Positions 35,349-43,349 of a DNA stretch of 45,021 nt are shown piece by piece. The DNA is from Deltaproteobacteria bacterium HGW-Deltaproteobacteria-22 (GTDB lineage: Bacteria; Myxococcota_A; Polyangia; HGW-17): positions 1 to 45,021 of the forward strand of contig PHAZ01000015.1 of NCBI GenBank assembly GCA_002841825.1. The letters run 5' to 3'. Both the position numbers and the translations under genes were made by a program. The notes below the pieces were generated by a model that was given only the letters and a program-made list of their open reading frames with translations, did no database searches and had not been told where the DNA came from. Positions within the stretch are counted from its first letter, which is position 1, and the number at the start of each line of letters is the position of its first letter.

Positions 35349-36794
35349 TCAGTAGTATCGCTTGAACAAGACGAAGATCATGGACGGATACATGCCGAAC
35401 TCGGAGCGGAGGGCTGCGCCGGTGGGAAGGCCGCCGGCGGTGAGCAGTTCCGGACGCCGGCCCACCGGCAGGAATCCACCGATCTGCAGCACGGTCTCGT
35501 CCGAAAGCAGGATCTCCACGGAGGTGGAGAAGTGGGCCGCGGGATCGGTCAGGTTCACCATGGCCAGCGCAGACCACTTGAGCTTCTCGGTCAGTTCCCA
35601 CACGCCTCCTGCACCGAAATAGTACTGCCCCAGTGCGGAGATCTCCGCATACTGGGCCACCCGGGCAGACTCAAGAATCAGGGCGTATTCATCGGGATTA
35701 CGGGTTCCGAAGCCGTTGTAGTGCAGCTCCGAAAACACATGCACGGCCCTTGAGAAATCGAAACTGTAGTCGACGCCGGCGACGGCACGGATGTAACGCT
35801 GGCGGAAACTGTAGTCGGCATCTCCGGGCTCGTTGTCCTCGTAATCCCAGGTAAAGGTCGCCTCGGAGCGGACCTTCCAGCGTCCCAGGGTGCCGGCGGT
35901 AAAGGCGCCCACCACCCAGTCGCCGCGAACCCAGCCGGCCAGCGCGCCCAGGTCGAACTCTCCCATGGTGGTGCGGAACCGCGCCGCCAGCGAGGAGGCG
36001 TCCCGCTCGAAGCGCGGCTCCCCGGGTGAACAACGCTTTCCCGACGGGGTCTGCCACACGGACGGAGCCATGGGATCGGCCGCCGTCGGAACCGACACAT
36101 GCAGGCACGATGGCGCGCCCGCCACACCCACCAGTGCCAGCTCCGTGAAGGACCCAAGGTTGAAGTTCAGTCGCACCGCGTCCACCCCGGGTTTGAACTC
36201 CTTGTCGATGTCCAGCGGGGAGAACGGCGCCAGCAGATCCGCTGGCTGCCAGATGAAGCCCACACCAAAACTGACGGGCTGCCGTCCGACAAGAATGTCC
36301 ACCGGACCCAGCCGCGTCTGGAAGTAGAGGCGATCCAGAGCGGCATTCCAGATCCTCCTCTGGGCGACGGCATCGGTGTACTGAAACGGGAGGGATCGCG
36401 GCGGCTCGGCCGTGGAGGAGGCCCCACCGGAGAACGCCGAAACCATGTTCGGCTCGGAGAAGAGGAAGAAGCCTGTCCTGGCCTGGATGTCCCACTTGAG
36501 GCGGTCCTCATGCCAGCGTCCGCTGAACTTCAGGCGTGCCTCACCGGCCCCGAACATTGCATCGCGGGAGCTCCATCCGAGCGCACCTACAGCGGGGGAT
36601 CCCACGATCATGGGCCACGGCCAGGGCAGGTGCAGGGCCGTGCCCGAGGCCTTGAGTACGCCGTCGACATCGATGACCCATGGGTCGTCGTCCACGACCG
36701 TCGTCGCCCGCACTGGCGCCGGCAGGCAGAGCAACCACAGGACAGACACAAGGAGGGGGAACTTAGCCGCCGAAAACGCAGATCCCGTGGTCAT
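35349..36794 (-). CDS. Outer-membrane beta-barrel protein
   Basis: 481 residues. The signal peptide ends near residue 30 (VLWLLCLPAPVRA). The mature protein is a run of alternating amphipathic strands rich in Trp, Tyr and Phe, for example RLKFSGRWHEDRLKWDIQAR and AVHVFSELHYNGFG, and it ends in KRYY with the C-terminal aromatic residue expected for BAM recognition. Phrases such as LYFQTRLGPVDILVGRQPVSFGVG resemble porin-like or alginate-export-like barrels. It is the last gene of the TetR operon and overlaps the ATPase gene by ATGA, so it probably forms the outer-membrane end or target of that export route. Cargo unknown. Confidence 0.82.
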   Translation of the reverse strand: MTTGSAFSAAKFPLLVSVLWLLCLPAPVRATTVVDDDPWVIDVDGVLKASGTALHLPWPWPMIVGSPAVGALGWSSRDAMFGAGEARLKFSGRWHEDRLKWDIQARTGFFLFSEPNMVSAFSGGASSTAEPPRSLPFQYTDAVAQRRIWNAALDRLYFQTRLGPVDILVGRQPVSFGVGFIWQPADLLAPFSPLDIDKEFKPGVDAVRLNFNLGSFTELALVGVAGAPSCLHVSVPTAADPMAPSVWQTPSGKRCSPGEPRFERDASSLAARFRTTMGEFDLGALAGWVRGDWVVGAFTAGTLGRWKVRSEATFTWDYEDNEPGDADYSFRQRYIRAVAGVDYSFDFSRAVHVFSELHYNGFGTRNPDEYALILESARVAQYAEISALGQYYFGAGGVWELTEKLKWSALAMVNLTDPAAHFSTSVEILLSDETVLQIGGFLPVGRRPELLTAGGLPTGAALRSEFGMYPSMIFVLFKRYY

Positions 36795-37522
36795 GCCTCG
36801 ACCTCTGCCGGGACGCGGTCCCCGGCGCCGTGTGCCTTGGTATCGTCGGAGGAGATCTTTCCATCGACAATGCGCACGATGCGGCGGGAGTAATCCATGA
36901 CCATCGGATCATGCGTGGAGAACAGGAAAGTCACCTGGTGTTCGCGGTTCAGATCCGCCATCATCTGCAACAGCGCCGCGCCGGTGTGGGAGTCCAGGTT
37001 CGCCGTGGGCTCGTCTGCCAGCACCAGTTTCGGGTTGGCCACAACCGCCCGCGCCACGGCCACGCGCTGCTGCTGGCCTCCGCTCATGTCCATCGGACGA
37101 CGGTGGCGCAGTTCGGCGAGCCCTACCTCGTCCAGGATGTCCAGCACCCTCTTCTTCCGCTCGGCGGCGGGCACTCCCTGCAGGGCCAGCACCAGCTCCA
37201 CGTTCTCGAACGCGGTGAGCACCGGAACAAGGTTGTACGCCTGAAAGACGAAGCCTATCTTCCGCAGGCGCAGGTCGGCCAGCGCCGAATCGGAGAGCCT
37301 GGAGACATCCTTGCCGTCCACATGGACGCTGCCCCGGGTGGGTGTGTCCAGGCAGCCGATCAGGTTCAACAGCGTCGTCTTGCCCGAGCCCGACGGCCCG
37401 CAGATGGCCGTGAACTCCCCGGGCTCGATGGTCAGGTCGATTCCGTTGACCGCCTTCACCTCCAGCTTTCCCTGCTTGTACTCCTTGTGCACATCCTGCA
37501 ATTCCACGATCGGGTGCGACAT
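36791..37522 (-). CDS. LolD/MacB-type ABC transporter ATPase
   Basis: 243 residues from the ATG at 37522, preceded by GAGGAG. The open frame continues upstream to 38503, but that part is a shadow of the permease. Walker A GPSGSGKTTLLNLIG, Q-loop in FVFQAYNLVPVL, signature MSGGQQQRVAVARA, Walker B LVLADEPTANLD and H-loop STHD are complete. It belongs to the group that powers mechanotransmission permeases such as LolCE, MacB and FtsEX, which do not move cargo through the inner membrane. It should pair with the two permeases encoded just before it. A C-terminal acidic tail (VPAEVEA) overlaps the barrel start. Confidence 0.95.
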   Translation of the reverse strand: MSHPIVELQDVHKEYKQGKLEVKAVNGIDLTIEPGEFTAICGPSGSGKTTLLNLIGCLDTPTRGSVHVDGKDVSRLSDSALADLRLRKIGFVFQAYNLVPVLTAFENVELVLALQGVPAAERKKRVLDILDEVGLAELRHRRPMDMSGGQQQRVAVARAVVANPKLVLADEPTANLDSHTGAALLQMMADLNREHQVTFLFSTHDPMVMDYSRRIVRIVDGKISSDDTKAHGAGDRVPAEVEA

Positions 37523-37548
37523 GTTGGATTCTCCTCGTAGAACCGGCG

Positions 37549-38775
37549 CTACATCTGCCGGAGGGCCTTGACCGGCAGGATCCGCATGGCCCGGAAAGCG
37601 GGCCAGATGGCGGACAGCACGGTCATGACAATGATGATTCCTGAAAGGGTCAGGCCGCTGCCCCAGCGAAGCACGGGGTGGATCCTGTCGGTGAAGGCGA
37701 TGCCCTCCATCTCCATGACCTCTCCACCGGTCAGCGCCATCGGGTCGATCCCGACGCGGGCGAAATAATACACCAGCGGAAGCCCCACGGCGGCGCCGAC
37801 GACCACGGCCAGCAATCCGAGCATGGTGCTCTCGGTCATGATCAGGTGGAAGATCGACGACGGCCGCATGCCCAGGCTCTTGAGGATGCCCAGCTCCCGG
37901 GTGCGCTCCATCACGGACATCAGCACCGTGTTCATGATTCCTGCGGCCACGATGCCCAGGATGATGAAGATGAAGACCTGCATGGACACATCGTCGACCC
38001 AGAGCAACTGGGTCAGCACCGGCAATGCCTCCTCCCAGTGGAGCACCGCCACGGGCAGGTCCGCGAGCTTGGCGGACAGCATGCGCGCTGCGTCCCGACT
38101 CGTCTCTGAAGGCATGAAGAAGGCCAGTTGGCTGATCGCTCTGCCCATCCCCAGCAGCGCCTGTCCCCGGGCAAGCCCGATCATGGCCGTGCCGCGATCG
38201 GAATCCCCGCCGATCCTGAACACGCCGGCCACGACGAAGCGCTCTTCCACCTTCTGGGAAAGGCCCGAGCAGGAGAGCACGACCTTGTCCCCCACATCCA
38301 CCTTCAACAAACGCGCAGCCTTCTCTCCGATGAGGATGCCCGGCTCCCCGGAGGTCAGCCAGGCGCCGCGGACGATCTTGCGCGGGACGTCGCTGATCTT
38401 CTTCTCGTTCTCGAGATCCACGGCCATGAGGTTGTCCAGCATCACGGAGCCGTCCGCAGAACGCAGCAGCCCGGTGGTGAAGATCCGCTGGGTGACCACC
38501 CAACCCTCTGGAAGCGTTCCGATCCTCTCCAGCACCTTTTCGGGATGGGTGACCCTCAACTCCAGCGCCCGCTCCTTCTGGAACTCCGGTGCCTGGACAA
38601 TGACATGTCCCGCCTGCATGCGAATGGCCAGATCAATCATGAGCTCGTGGGAGCCCTCGGTGAGGCCGACAAAAAACAGAAGCAGGGCGAAGCTCGAGCC
38701 GATCGCGAACAGGGTGATCCCTGTGCGGAACCGGCGACGCCAGAGGTTTCGAAAGGCCATTTTCAGCAGCAGCAT
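37549..38775 (-). CDS. LolC/LolE-like FtsX-family ABC permease (second)
   Basis: 408 residues from the ATG with AAGGAG 8 bases upstream; a GTG three codons earlier is a poorer start. FtsX-type layout: helix 1 at about 20-42 (GITLFAIGSSFALLLFFVGLTE), a large periplasmic domain of about 215 residues, then three helices (VFIFIILGIVAAGIMNTVLM, TMLGLLAVVVGAAVGLPLVYY and the C-terminal one). The coupling loop MERTRELGILKSLGMRP is conserved. It has no Ala/Pro insertion, unlike its partner, so the two likely form a heterodimer like LolC/LolE. The ATPase gene follows after 26 bases. Confidence 0.92.
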   Translation of the reverse strand: MLLLKMAFRNLWRRRFRTGITLFAIGSSFALLLFFVGLTEGSHELMIDLAIRMQAGHVIVQAPEFQKERALELRVTHPEKVLERIGTLPEGWVVTQRIFTTGLLRSADGSVMLDNLMAVDLENEKKISDVPRKIVRGAWLTSGEPGILIGEKAARLLKVDVGDKVVLSCSGLSQKVEERFVVAGVFRIGGDSDRGTAMIGLARGQALLGMGRAISQLAFFMPSETSRDAARMLSAKLADLPVAVLHWEEALPVLTQLLWVDDVSMQVFIFIILGIVAAGIMNTVLMSVMERTRELGILKSLGMRPSSIFHLIMTESTMLGLLAVVVGAAVGLPLVYYFARVGIDPMALTGGEVMEMEGIAFTDRIHPVLRWGSGLTLSGIIIVMTVLSAIWPAFRAMRILPVKALRQM

Positions 38776-38805
38776 GCCGTCCACTCCTTGGCTCGGGCGA
38801 ACCCG

Positions 38806-40602
38806 TCAGACACCCGTCTGACGCAGCGCCTCCACGGGTTTGATGCGGGCCGCACGCACGGCCGGCCACACGGCGACGATCAGGCTCACCAGCGACATCA
38901 GCGCCAGCGGGACCGCGAAGCTCCGCACCGAGATCACCGTCCGCCAGACCGGATCGATGACCACTCCCTGATAGGAGAACCCCTCGGGCAGAAGGCTGGA
39001 CATGTCCAGCCCGTATACATACAGGTACGAGGTGATCCCCAGCCCCAGGACCCCGCCCACGACCATCGACACGAGGGTCATCAGGAGCGTCTCGAGCATG
39101 ATCAGCCTCGCCACGAAGAAGGGGCGCATGCCCAACGACTTCAGGACACCGAATTCACGGATGCGCTCGAACACGGACATGAGCATCGTGTTCATGGTGC
39201 CCAGCGCGGCGATCGCAAAGATGATCAGCAGCAGGATCGCTGTCGAGGCATCCTGCAGCTTCACCATCGACGCCATGGCCGGCTCCACTTTCTGCCAGGG
39301 CCAGGCCACCAGGTGAAGGCCCTTGAGCCGCTTCTGCAGGCCCTCCGCGACGGCGACGTTGTCCAGTGAATCCTTGATCCGGATCGCCAGTTCATGGATC
39401 TGCGGCGCCCCGGTCTTCGGATCGACGAGGTTCATCAACTCCGGGTCCCAGGCCATTCGCAGGTGCACGAAGGTCAGCGAACGGTCCATGCTGTCCAGAC
39501 CGGAATTGAACATGCCGGCGACCTCGACCATCTCGTCCATGGGGAATCCCTCACGCGTGAGGATGTCCAGGCCCAGCCGGTCTCCGGGCTTCACCATCAG
39601 GATCCGCGCGAGTTGATCGCCGATGAGGATTTGCGGGACGCCCTGCCCATTGCGGTAGGTGTTGTTCAGATAGGTGCCGTCCACCACCTTGTCGACCATG
39701 GTGGTCACCTGGCTTTCCCGCGACGGATCCACGGCGATGATGCCGACCTGGGATGACGCCGTACGCACCACGCGAAAGACCGCGGTCGTGGTTGTACCCG
39801 CAGGTGTCGCCGGGGGCGGAGCGGCAGGGGGTGGGGCAGCAGGAGCCGCGTCCGCGGCAGGTGCCGCGTCCGGAGCCGCGTCCGCGGCCGGGGCCAGCAT
39901 CGGGGTCGCATCCGCGGCCGGGGCCGCCGGGGCGAGCTTCTCCAGGCTGTCGATGTCGTCCGGATCCGTTTGTGCAGCGCCGTTGGCCTTCGGCGGCGCG
40001 GTGAGGTCCGCGATGTCGGCCGGACGCATCAGCAGCGACGACGCTCCGGCAGGGTCGCTGCGCACCACGCCGGAGATCTCGACGCGCTCGCAGGCGGGCT
40101 CGGCCGGAAGCGGTGAGAACCGAAGGATGCTGCCCAGATCCAGCCGCCACCGCTTCGCGGTCCGTGCGTCCACCAGGGCGGTGCACTTTTTCAGCGGAAG
40201 GCTCCCCGAGACGAGGCTCTGCAACCCGCCGTCGTGGGTCCCGATGGTCCCCACGTGCACCTCGAACTCGTGCTCGGAGGAGACCATCCCGCCGGTGTAC
40301 ACGCGGGGCGCCGCCTGGATCACCGCGGGGTCGGCCATCACGGCCAGGGAGGCCTCCTTCTCGGGGAAGGACAACTCAAAGCGCCTCTCCTCGAGATAGT
40401 CGGGATGATGCACCTGCACATGCCCCAGGTGTGATCGCGTGATGCCGCGGATCATCTCCCGGCTCACGCCCTCCATGAGGCCGTAGGTGGGGATGCACAG
40501 CGCCAGACCCGCGCTCATGGCAAAGACGGTGATCAGCGAACGACGGCGCTGGCGCCACAGGTTGCGCCAGGCCATTTTCCACAGCAGCAGGAAGTTGTAC
40601 AT
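38806..40602 (-). CDS. LolC/LolE-like FtsX-family ABC permease (first) with Ala/Pro-rich insertion
   Basis: 598 residues from the ATG at 40602; the GTG at 40605 is an equal alternative, and AGAGG is upstream. It has the FtsX layout: a helix near 24-46, a long periplasmic domain, three C-terminal helices and the coupling loop FERIREFGVLKSLGMRP. It is about 190 residues longer than its partner. Most of this is explained by an insertion at about residues 203-270, rich in Ala, Pro and Asp, which looks like an unstructured tether in the periplasmic domain. Its GC-rich repeats (around 39796-39999) are degenerate. The permease ends DNA-wise 30 bases before the partner gene starts. The lipoprotein carrier gene lies just upstream. 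Confidence 0.92.
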   Translation of the reverse strand: MYNFLLLWKMAWRNLWRQRRRSLITVFAMSAGLALCIPTYGLMEGVSREMIRGITRSHLGHVQVHHPDYLEERRFELSFPEKEASLAVMADPAVIQAAPRVYTGGMVSSEHEFEVHVGTIGTHDGGLQSLVSGSLPLKKCTALVDARTAKRWRLDLGSILRFSPLPAEPACERVEISGVVRSDPAGASSLLMRPADIADLTAPPKANGAAQTDPDDIDSLEKLAPAAPAADATPMLAPAADAAPDAAPAADAAPAAPPPAAPPPATPAGTTTTAVFRVVRTASSQVGIIAVDPSRESQVTTMVDKVVDGTYLNNTYRNGQGVPQILIGDQLARILMVKPGDRLGLDILTREGFPMDEMVEVAGMFNSGLDSMDRSLTFVHLRMAWDPELMNLVDPKTGAPQIHELAIRIKDSLDNVAVAEGLQKRLKGLHLVAWPWQKVEPAMASMVKLQDASTAILLLIIFAIAALGTMNTMLMSVFERIREFGVLKSLGMRPFFVARLIMLETLLMTLVSMVVGGVLGLGITSYLYVYGLDMSSLLPEGFSYQGVVIDPVWRTVISVRSFAVPLALMSLVSLIVAVWPAVRAARIKPVEALRQTGV

Positions 40603-40630
40603 CACGTCGGTGCCTCTTGAATTCCGGGGA

Positions 40631-41386
40631 TCACATCTTCAGTCCGCGCAGCGTGAACATCCGGTCCGGGATGGCCACGTCGAAACGAACCTTGTCGTAG
40701 ACCACTTCGGTGCTCTCGTTCTTGCCCGCGACCGTGAGGGTCATGCGCGTGGGAATGCTTCGGCCGTCCATCTTCTGGATGCGGTCGAAGGTCATCGTGC
40801 GCTTGAGGACGCCCTTGTCGGAGTAATACTGCGCCGACTCAGGGATCGAGTCGGCCCGCCGGATCTTCATGACGATCTTGCCCCACACCACCGGCGCGTT
40901 GGGCTTGGGCGCCAGCGACACCGTGATCGAGTCCTTCCCGTCGGAGCGGGACAGGCACTCGTAGTGGATGTACAACTGCGTCTCCTTGACGAGATCGTCG
41001 TTGGTGAAGTGGCTGCCCATCCAAGAATCGCCCATCATCGAGCTGCCCACCTTCACGATGCGATCGGTGCGGGGCATGTAATACCACACATTGTCGGAGA
41101 CCTTCAGCGTGGACATGCCCTTGAGACGGCTGGGCTCGGTGATGCGCACGAGCATGTTGTCGCGGCCCGAGGACCAGAAGGTCATGCTCATCGTCGAGGT
41201 CTGGTCGGGTTTCCTGACGGTCATGGTCATCTTGCCGGCCGTGGTCTTGGCGAACATGATGCGATCGGCCTTGTCCACCAGATCACGCGTGTCCTTGGGA
41301 CACTTGCCCCAGTTCTGGGCCGCTGCCGGTCGACCGAAGGCGGTTTGGAGAATGAGAATCAATGTTACAAATAGAAATTTCTTCAT
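40631..41386 (-). CDS. LolA-like outer-membrane lipoprotein-sorting protein (COG2834-type)
   Basis: 251 residues with a signal peptide (MKKFLFVTLILILQTAFGRPAAAQ, split by Gly) cleaved near residue 24. The mature part shows the LolA-like half-barrel pattern of long antiparallel strands (KMTMTVRKPDQTSTMSMTFW, NMLVRITEPSRLKGMSTLKV) and YYMPRTDRIVKVGSSMMGDSWMGS, which is typical of the group annotated as outer-membrane lipoprotein-sorting proteins. It should ferry lipids or lipoproteins across the periplasm. The ATG lies two bases after the TetR stop. Located between regulator and permeases, it is likely the dedicated carrier of this transport unit. Its true cargo is unknown. Confidence 0.85.
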   Translation of the reverse strand: MKKFLFVTLILILQTAFGRPAAAQNWGKCPKDTRDLVDKADRIMFAKTTAGKMTMTVRKPDQTSTMSMTFWSSGRDNMLVRITEPSRLKGMSTLKVSDNVWYYMPRTDRIVKVGSSMMGDSWMGSHFTNDDLVKETQLYIHYECLSRSDGKDSITVSLAPKPNAPVVWGKIVMKIRRADSIPESAQYYSDKGVLKRTMTFDRIQKMDGRSIPTRMTLTVAGKNESTEVVYDKVRFDVAIPDRMFTLRGLKM

Positions 41387-41388
41387 GT

Positions 41389-42150
41389 TCAGACTCCCTG
41401 CGGATCCCTGCCGTGCATCTGTGCCAGCTGCAGTTGGGCGATCCAGTCCGAAGGACGCTCAAAATCGGATTTTGTTTTCACGGGCTCCCCCAGAAACGGC
41501 GCGACAAATTCCAGGGCCGGTCCCGTCATCTCCTGGCCCGGATCGAGGAACCGGCGCAGAAACTCGAGCAGGAAACCGGTGAGACCGTCGGGATCGAAGC
41601 TGCGGCCTTCGGCCATCAACTCCAGCAGCCACGTGGAGATCGACATCATGAAACCCTGAATCATGTGCACCAGCAGGTGCACGGGCAGATCCTGCCGGAT
41701 GACGCCGAGCCGCCGCCCGGTCTGCACAAAGCGCGTCAAAGTCAGCGTGGAGAACTGCATCATCTCGCGCAGGTGCTCGGGAAACATCGCCGAGATCTCC
41801 GGGTCGATCACCTCGCGGAGAAGCGCAAAGGCGGTGGGATCTAACTTCAGTTTAATAATCTGATGGAAGGCATCATGGGCAATCGTCCAAAATTTTGCGG
41901 GATCGTCTATGTCAAATATTTTTTGTACGATCTGTGGAAACCGGTCCATCAGGCGGCTCACCACCGTGATGAACAGATCCGCCTTATTGTCAAAATAATA
42001 ATAAACAGCACCCTTGCTCAGACCGGCCCCGGCGATGATGCGGTTGAGCGACGCCTTCTGGTAGCCGTGACGGGCGAATTCTTCGAGCGCCACGTCCAGG
42101 ATGCGACCTCGTCGCTCCTCGGGAAGCTTGAAGAATCGGGCGGTCGGCAT
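41389..42150 (-). CDS. TetR-family transcriptional regulator
   Basis: 253 residues from the ATG at 42150, with GGAG 7 bases upstream; the earlier ATG at 42228 is inside a candidate operator. The N-terminal helix-turn-helix is typical: RGRILDVALEEFARHGYQKASLNRIIAGAGLSKGAVYYYFDNKADLF (long run, split here at about residues 14-60). The C-terminal ligand domain has many hydrophobic helices (LLVHMIQGFMMSIST). Genes of this type often sense a lipid or drug and repress a transport operon. It heads the LolA/permease/ATPase/barrel operon, so autoregulation is likely. Codons in residues about 45-105 include AT-rich synonyms uncommon in neighbouring genes. Confidence 0.93.
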   Translation of the reverse strand: MPTARFFKLPEERRGRILDVALEEFARHGYQKASLNRIIAGAGLSKGAVYYYFDNKADLFITVVSRLMDRFPQIVQKIFDIDDPAKFWTIAHDAFHQIIKLKLDPTAFALLREVIDPEISAMFPEHLREMMQFSTLTLTRFVQTGRRLGVIRQDLPVHLLVHMIQGFMMSISTWLLELMAEGRSFDPDGLTGFLLEFLRRFLDPGQEMTGPALEFVAPFLGEPVKTKSDFERPSDWIAQLQLAQMHGRDPQGV

Positions 42151-42208
42151 CGTGGTCTCCGAAGATCCGGTGATGAGGTCCACTGAAAAAGAAAATCGAT
42201 CCTGATTC

Positions 42209-42233
42209 AGACCGGCGGTCCAAACCATGGTCT
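42209..42233. promoter_or_regulatory. Candidate TetR operator, inverted repeat
   Basis: AGACC at 42209-42213 and GGTCT at 42229-42233 are inverted arms 15 bases apart. Inside lie two smaller palindromes, gaccg-g-cggtc (42210-42220) and accatggt (42224-42231). The site overlaps the expected transcription start of the minus-strand promoter at 42236-42264, the usual position for repression. Confidence 0.45.
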
Positions 42234-42235
42234 AA

Positions 42236-42264
42236 GTGGTAGTCTTTCGTTGGTTCCCTGTCAA
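42236..42264 (-). promoter_or_regulatory. Candidate promoter of the TetR operon
   Basis: On the minus strand a perfect TTGACA (42259-42264) is spaced by 17 bases from TACCAC (42236-42241), a weak -10. It lies about 80 bases before the TetR ATG, just upstream of the palindromic candidate operator. Confidence 0.5.
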
Positions 42265-42269
42265 GACCC

Positions 42270-42303
42270 CCCGCCGAAAATGTGGAAAAATAATCCCGGC
42301 GGG
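42270..42303. repeat. Inverted repeat between TetR and TadE genes
   Basis: cccgccg (42270-42276) and cggcggg (42297-42303) are exact inverted arms around a 20-base AT-rich spacer. No T-run follows. It could be a second regulator site or an RNA hairpin in the TadE leader. The divergent spacer 42151-42403 holds no convincing plus-strand promoter. Confidence 0.5.
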
Positions 42304-42403
42304 CCTCCGGTGCGACTCAAGCATATATTATTGGGGGGCCAGTTGTCCGATGTCCCCGGCGGCCGGAATCTGGCATAAAATGATTGCGAAGGAGTATTTC
42401 CCG

Positions 42404-43336
42404 ATGTCACTCCGATTTTCCCCTCGCCTGATTCGCAACCGCAAGGGCCAGGCCCTGGTGGAATCCGCCATTGTCATTCCGCTGATGACCTTCATCATCC
42501 TCGGGGTGGTCCAGCTCGGCATGATACAGCACGCCCGCCTGATGACGGAGTACGCCGCCTTCAACGCCGCCCGCGCCGGCATCGTCTGGAACGCGGACCG
42601 CTTCGTCATGCAGAACGCGGCCATCATCTCGCTGCTACCGACGATGGAAGGCCTCGTCAGCGAGACCTCGGCGGGCGACCCCGCCAAGATGATGATGCAG
42701 ATCGTGCAGCGGGCCCTGATTTACCAGGCTCACCGCCGCGTGGCCCAGGCCTCGGACTTCATCCGCAACGGCACCGACGTGATCATCGGCATGCTCTCGC
42801 CGTCGATCCAGGGAGGAGCCGGCGCCTTCCGCGACGCTGTGCTCAACGCCGCCGAATCGGCGGCAGACACGGGGCTGCGAAACGCGATCAACGGCATCTT
42901 CGGAACTCAGGACATCGTCGAGGTGGAGATCGTGTCGCCCAAGCTCGGTGACTTCGGCGGCGTGCACTCCACCGAGATCACCTTCGACGACGTGATGTCC
43001 GACGACGCGGCCTGGGTGGACAAGACGCGCCTGAGCATCCGCATCACGTACCTGTACACCCTGCGCATCCCGTTCGCCAACCGCATCATCCACACGGCGT
43101 ACATCGCCGGCCAGGTGGGACAGAACCTGTACGGCGCGGTCTGGAATCCGCAGACCCGCGCAGGGGAGACCGGCTTCCGCAACGTGGCCCCGCTGAACCT
43201 GGCCGGCCGCGGCACCCAGCTCACGCGCCAGCTCTGGCAGGCGGCCTCGCACGGGGTCTTCATGATCCCGCTGCGGGCGACCTATTCCATGCGCATGCAG
43301 TCCAACCCCTATCGCCGCTCCGTGGCCATACGGTAA
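42404..43336 (+). CDS. TadE-like pseudopilin / Flp pilus-assembly protein
   Basis: 310 residues from the ATG with AAGGAG 9 bases upstream; the earlier in-frame region is noncoding leader. The N-terminus RNRKGQALVESAIVIPLM is the TadE motif: a Gly-x-x-x-x-Glu element before a single helix (about 21-43, ending VVQLGMI). The rest is a long extracytoplasmic domain with mixed helices and strands, longer than the 150-200 residues of classical TadE. TadE-like proteins are minor pseudopilins of Tad (tight adherence) pili. Secretion ATPase, prepilin and peptidase genes are not in the window. The TadG-like gene follows after 13 bases. Confidence 0.85.
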   Translation: MSLRFSPRLIRNRKGQALVESAIVIPLMTFIILGVVQLGMIQHARLMTEYAAFNAARAGIVWNADRFVMQNAAIISLLPTMEGLVSETSAGDPAKMMMQIVQRALIYQAHRRVAQASDFIRNGTDVIIGMLSPSIQGGAGAFRDAVLNAAESAADTGLRNAINGIFGTQDIVEVEIVSPKLGDFGGVHSTEITFDDVMSDDAAWVDKTRLSIRITYLYTLRIPFANRIIHTAYIAGQVGQNLYGAVWNPQTRAGETGFRNVAPLNLAGRGTQLTRQLWQAASHGVFMIPLRATYSMRMQSNPYRRSVAIR

Positions 43337-43349
43337 GGGAGACAAGATC

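Noticed and set aside
37523-38503. N-terminal extension of the LolD-like ATPase frame
   Set aside because: It is out-of-frame reading of the permease gene; the real start at 37522 has a GAGGAG site and family-typical N-terminus.
42371-42392. Sigma-54-like site tggcataaaatgattgc before the TadE-like gene
   Set aside because: The GG and GC elements are separated by 12 bases instead of 10, so it does not fit the -24/-12 rule.
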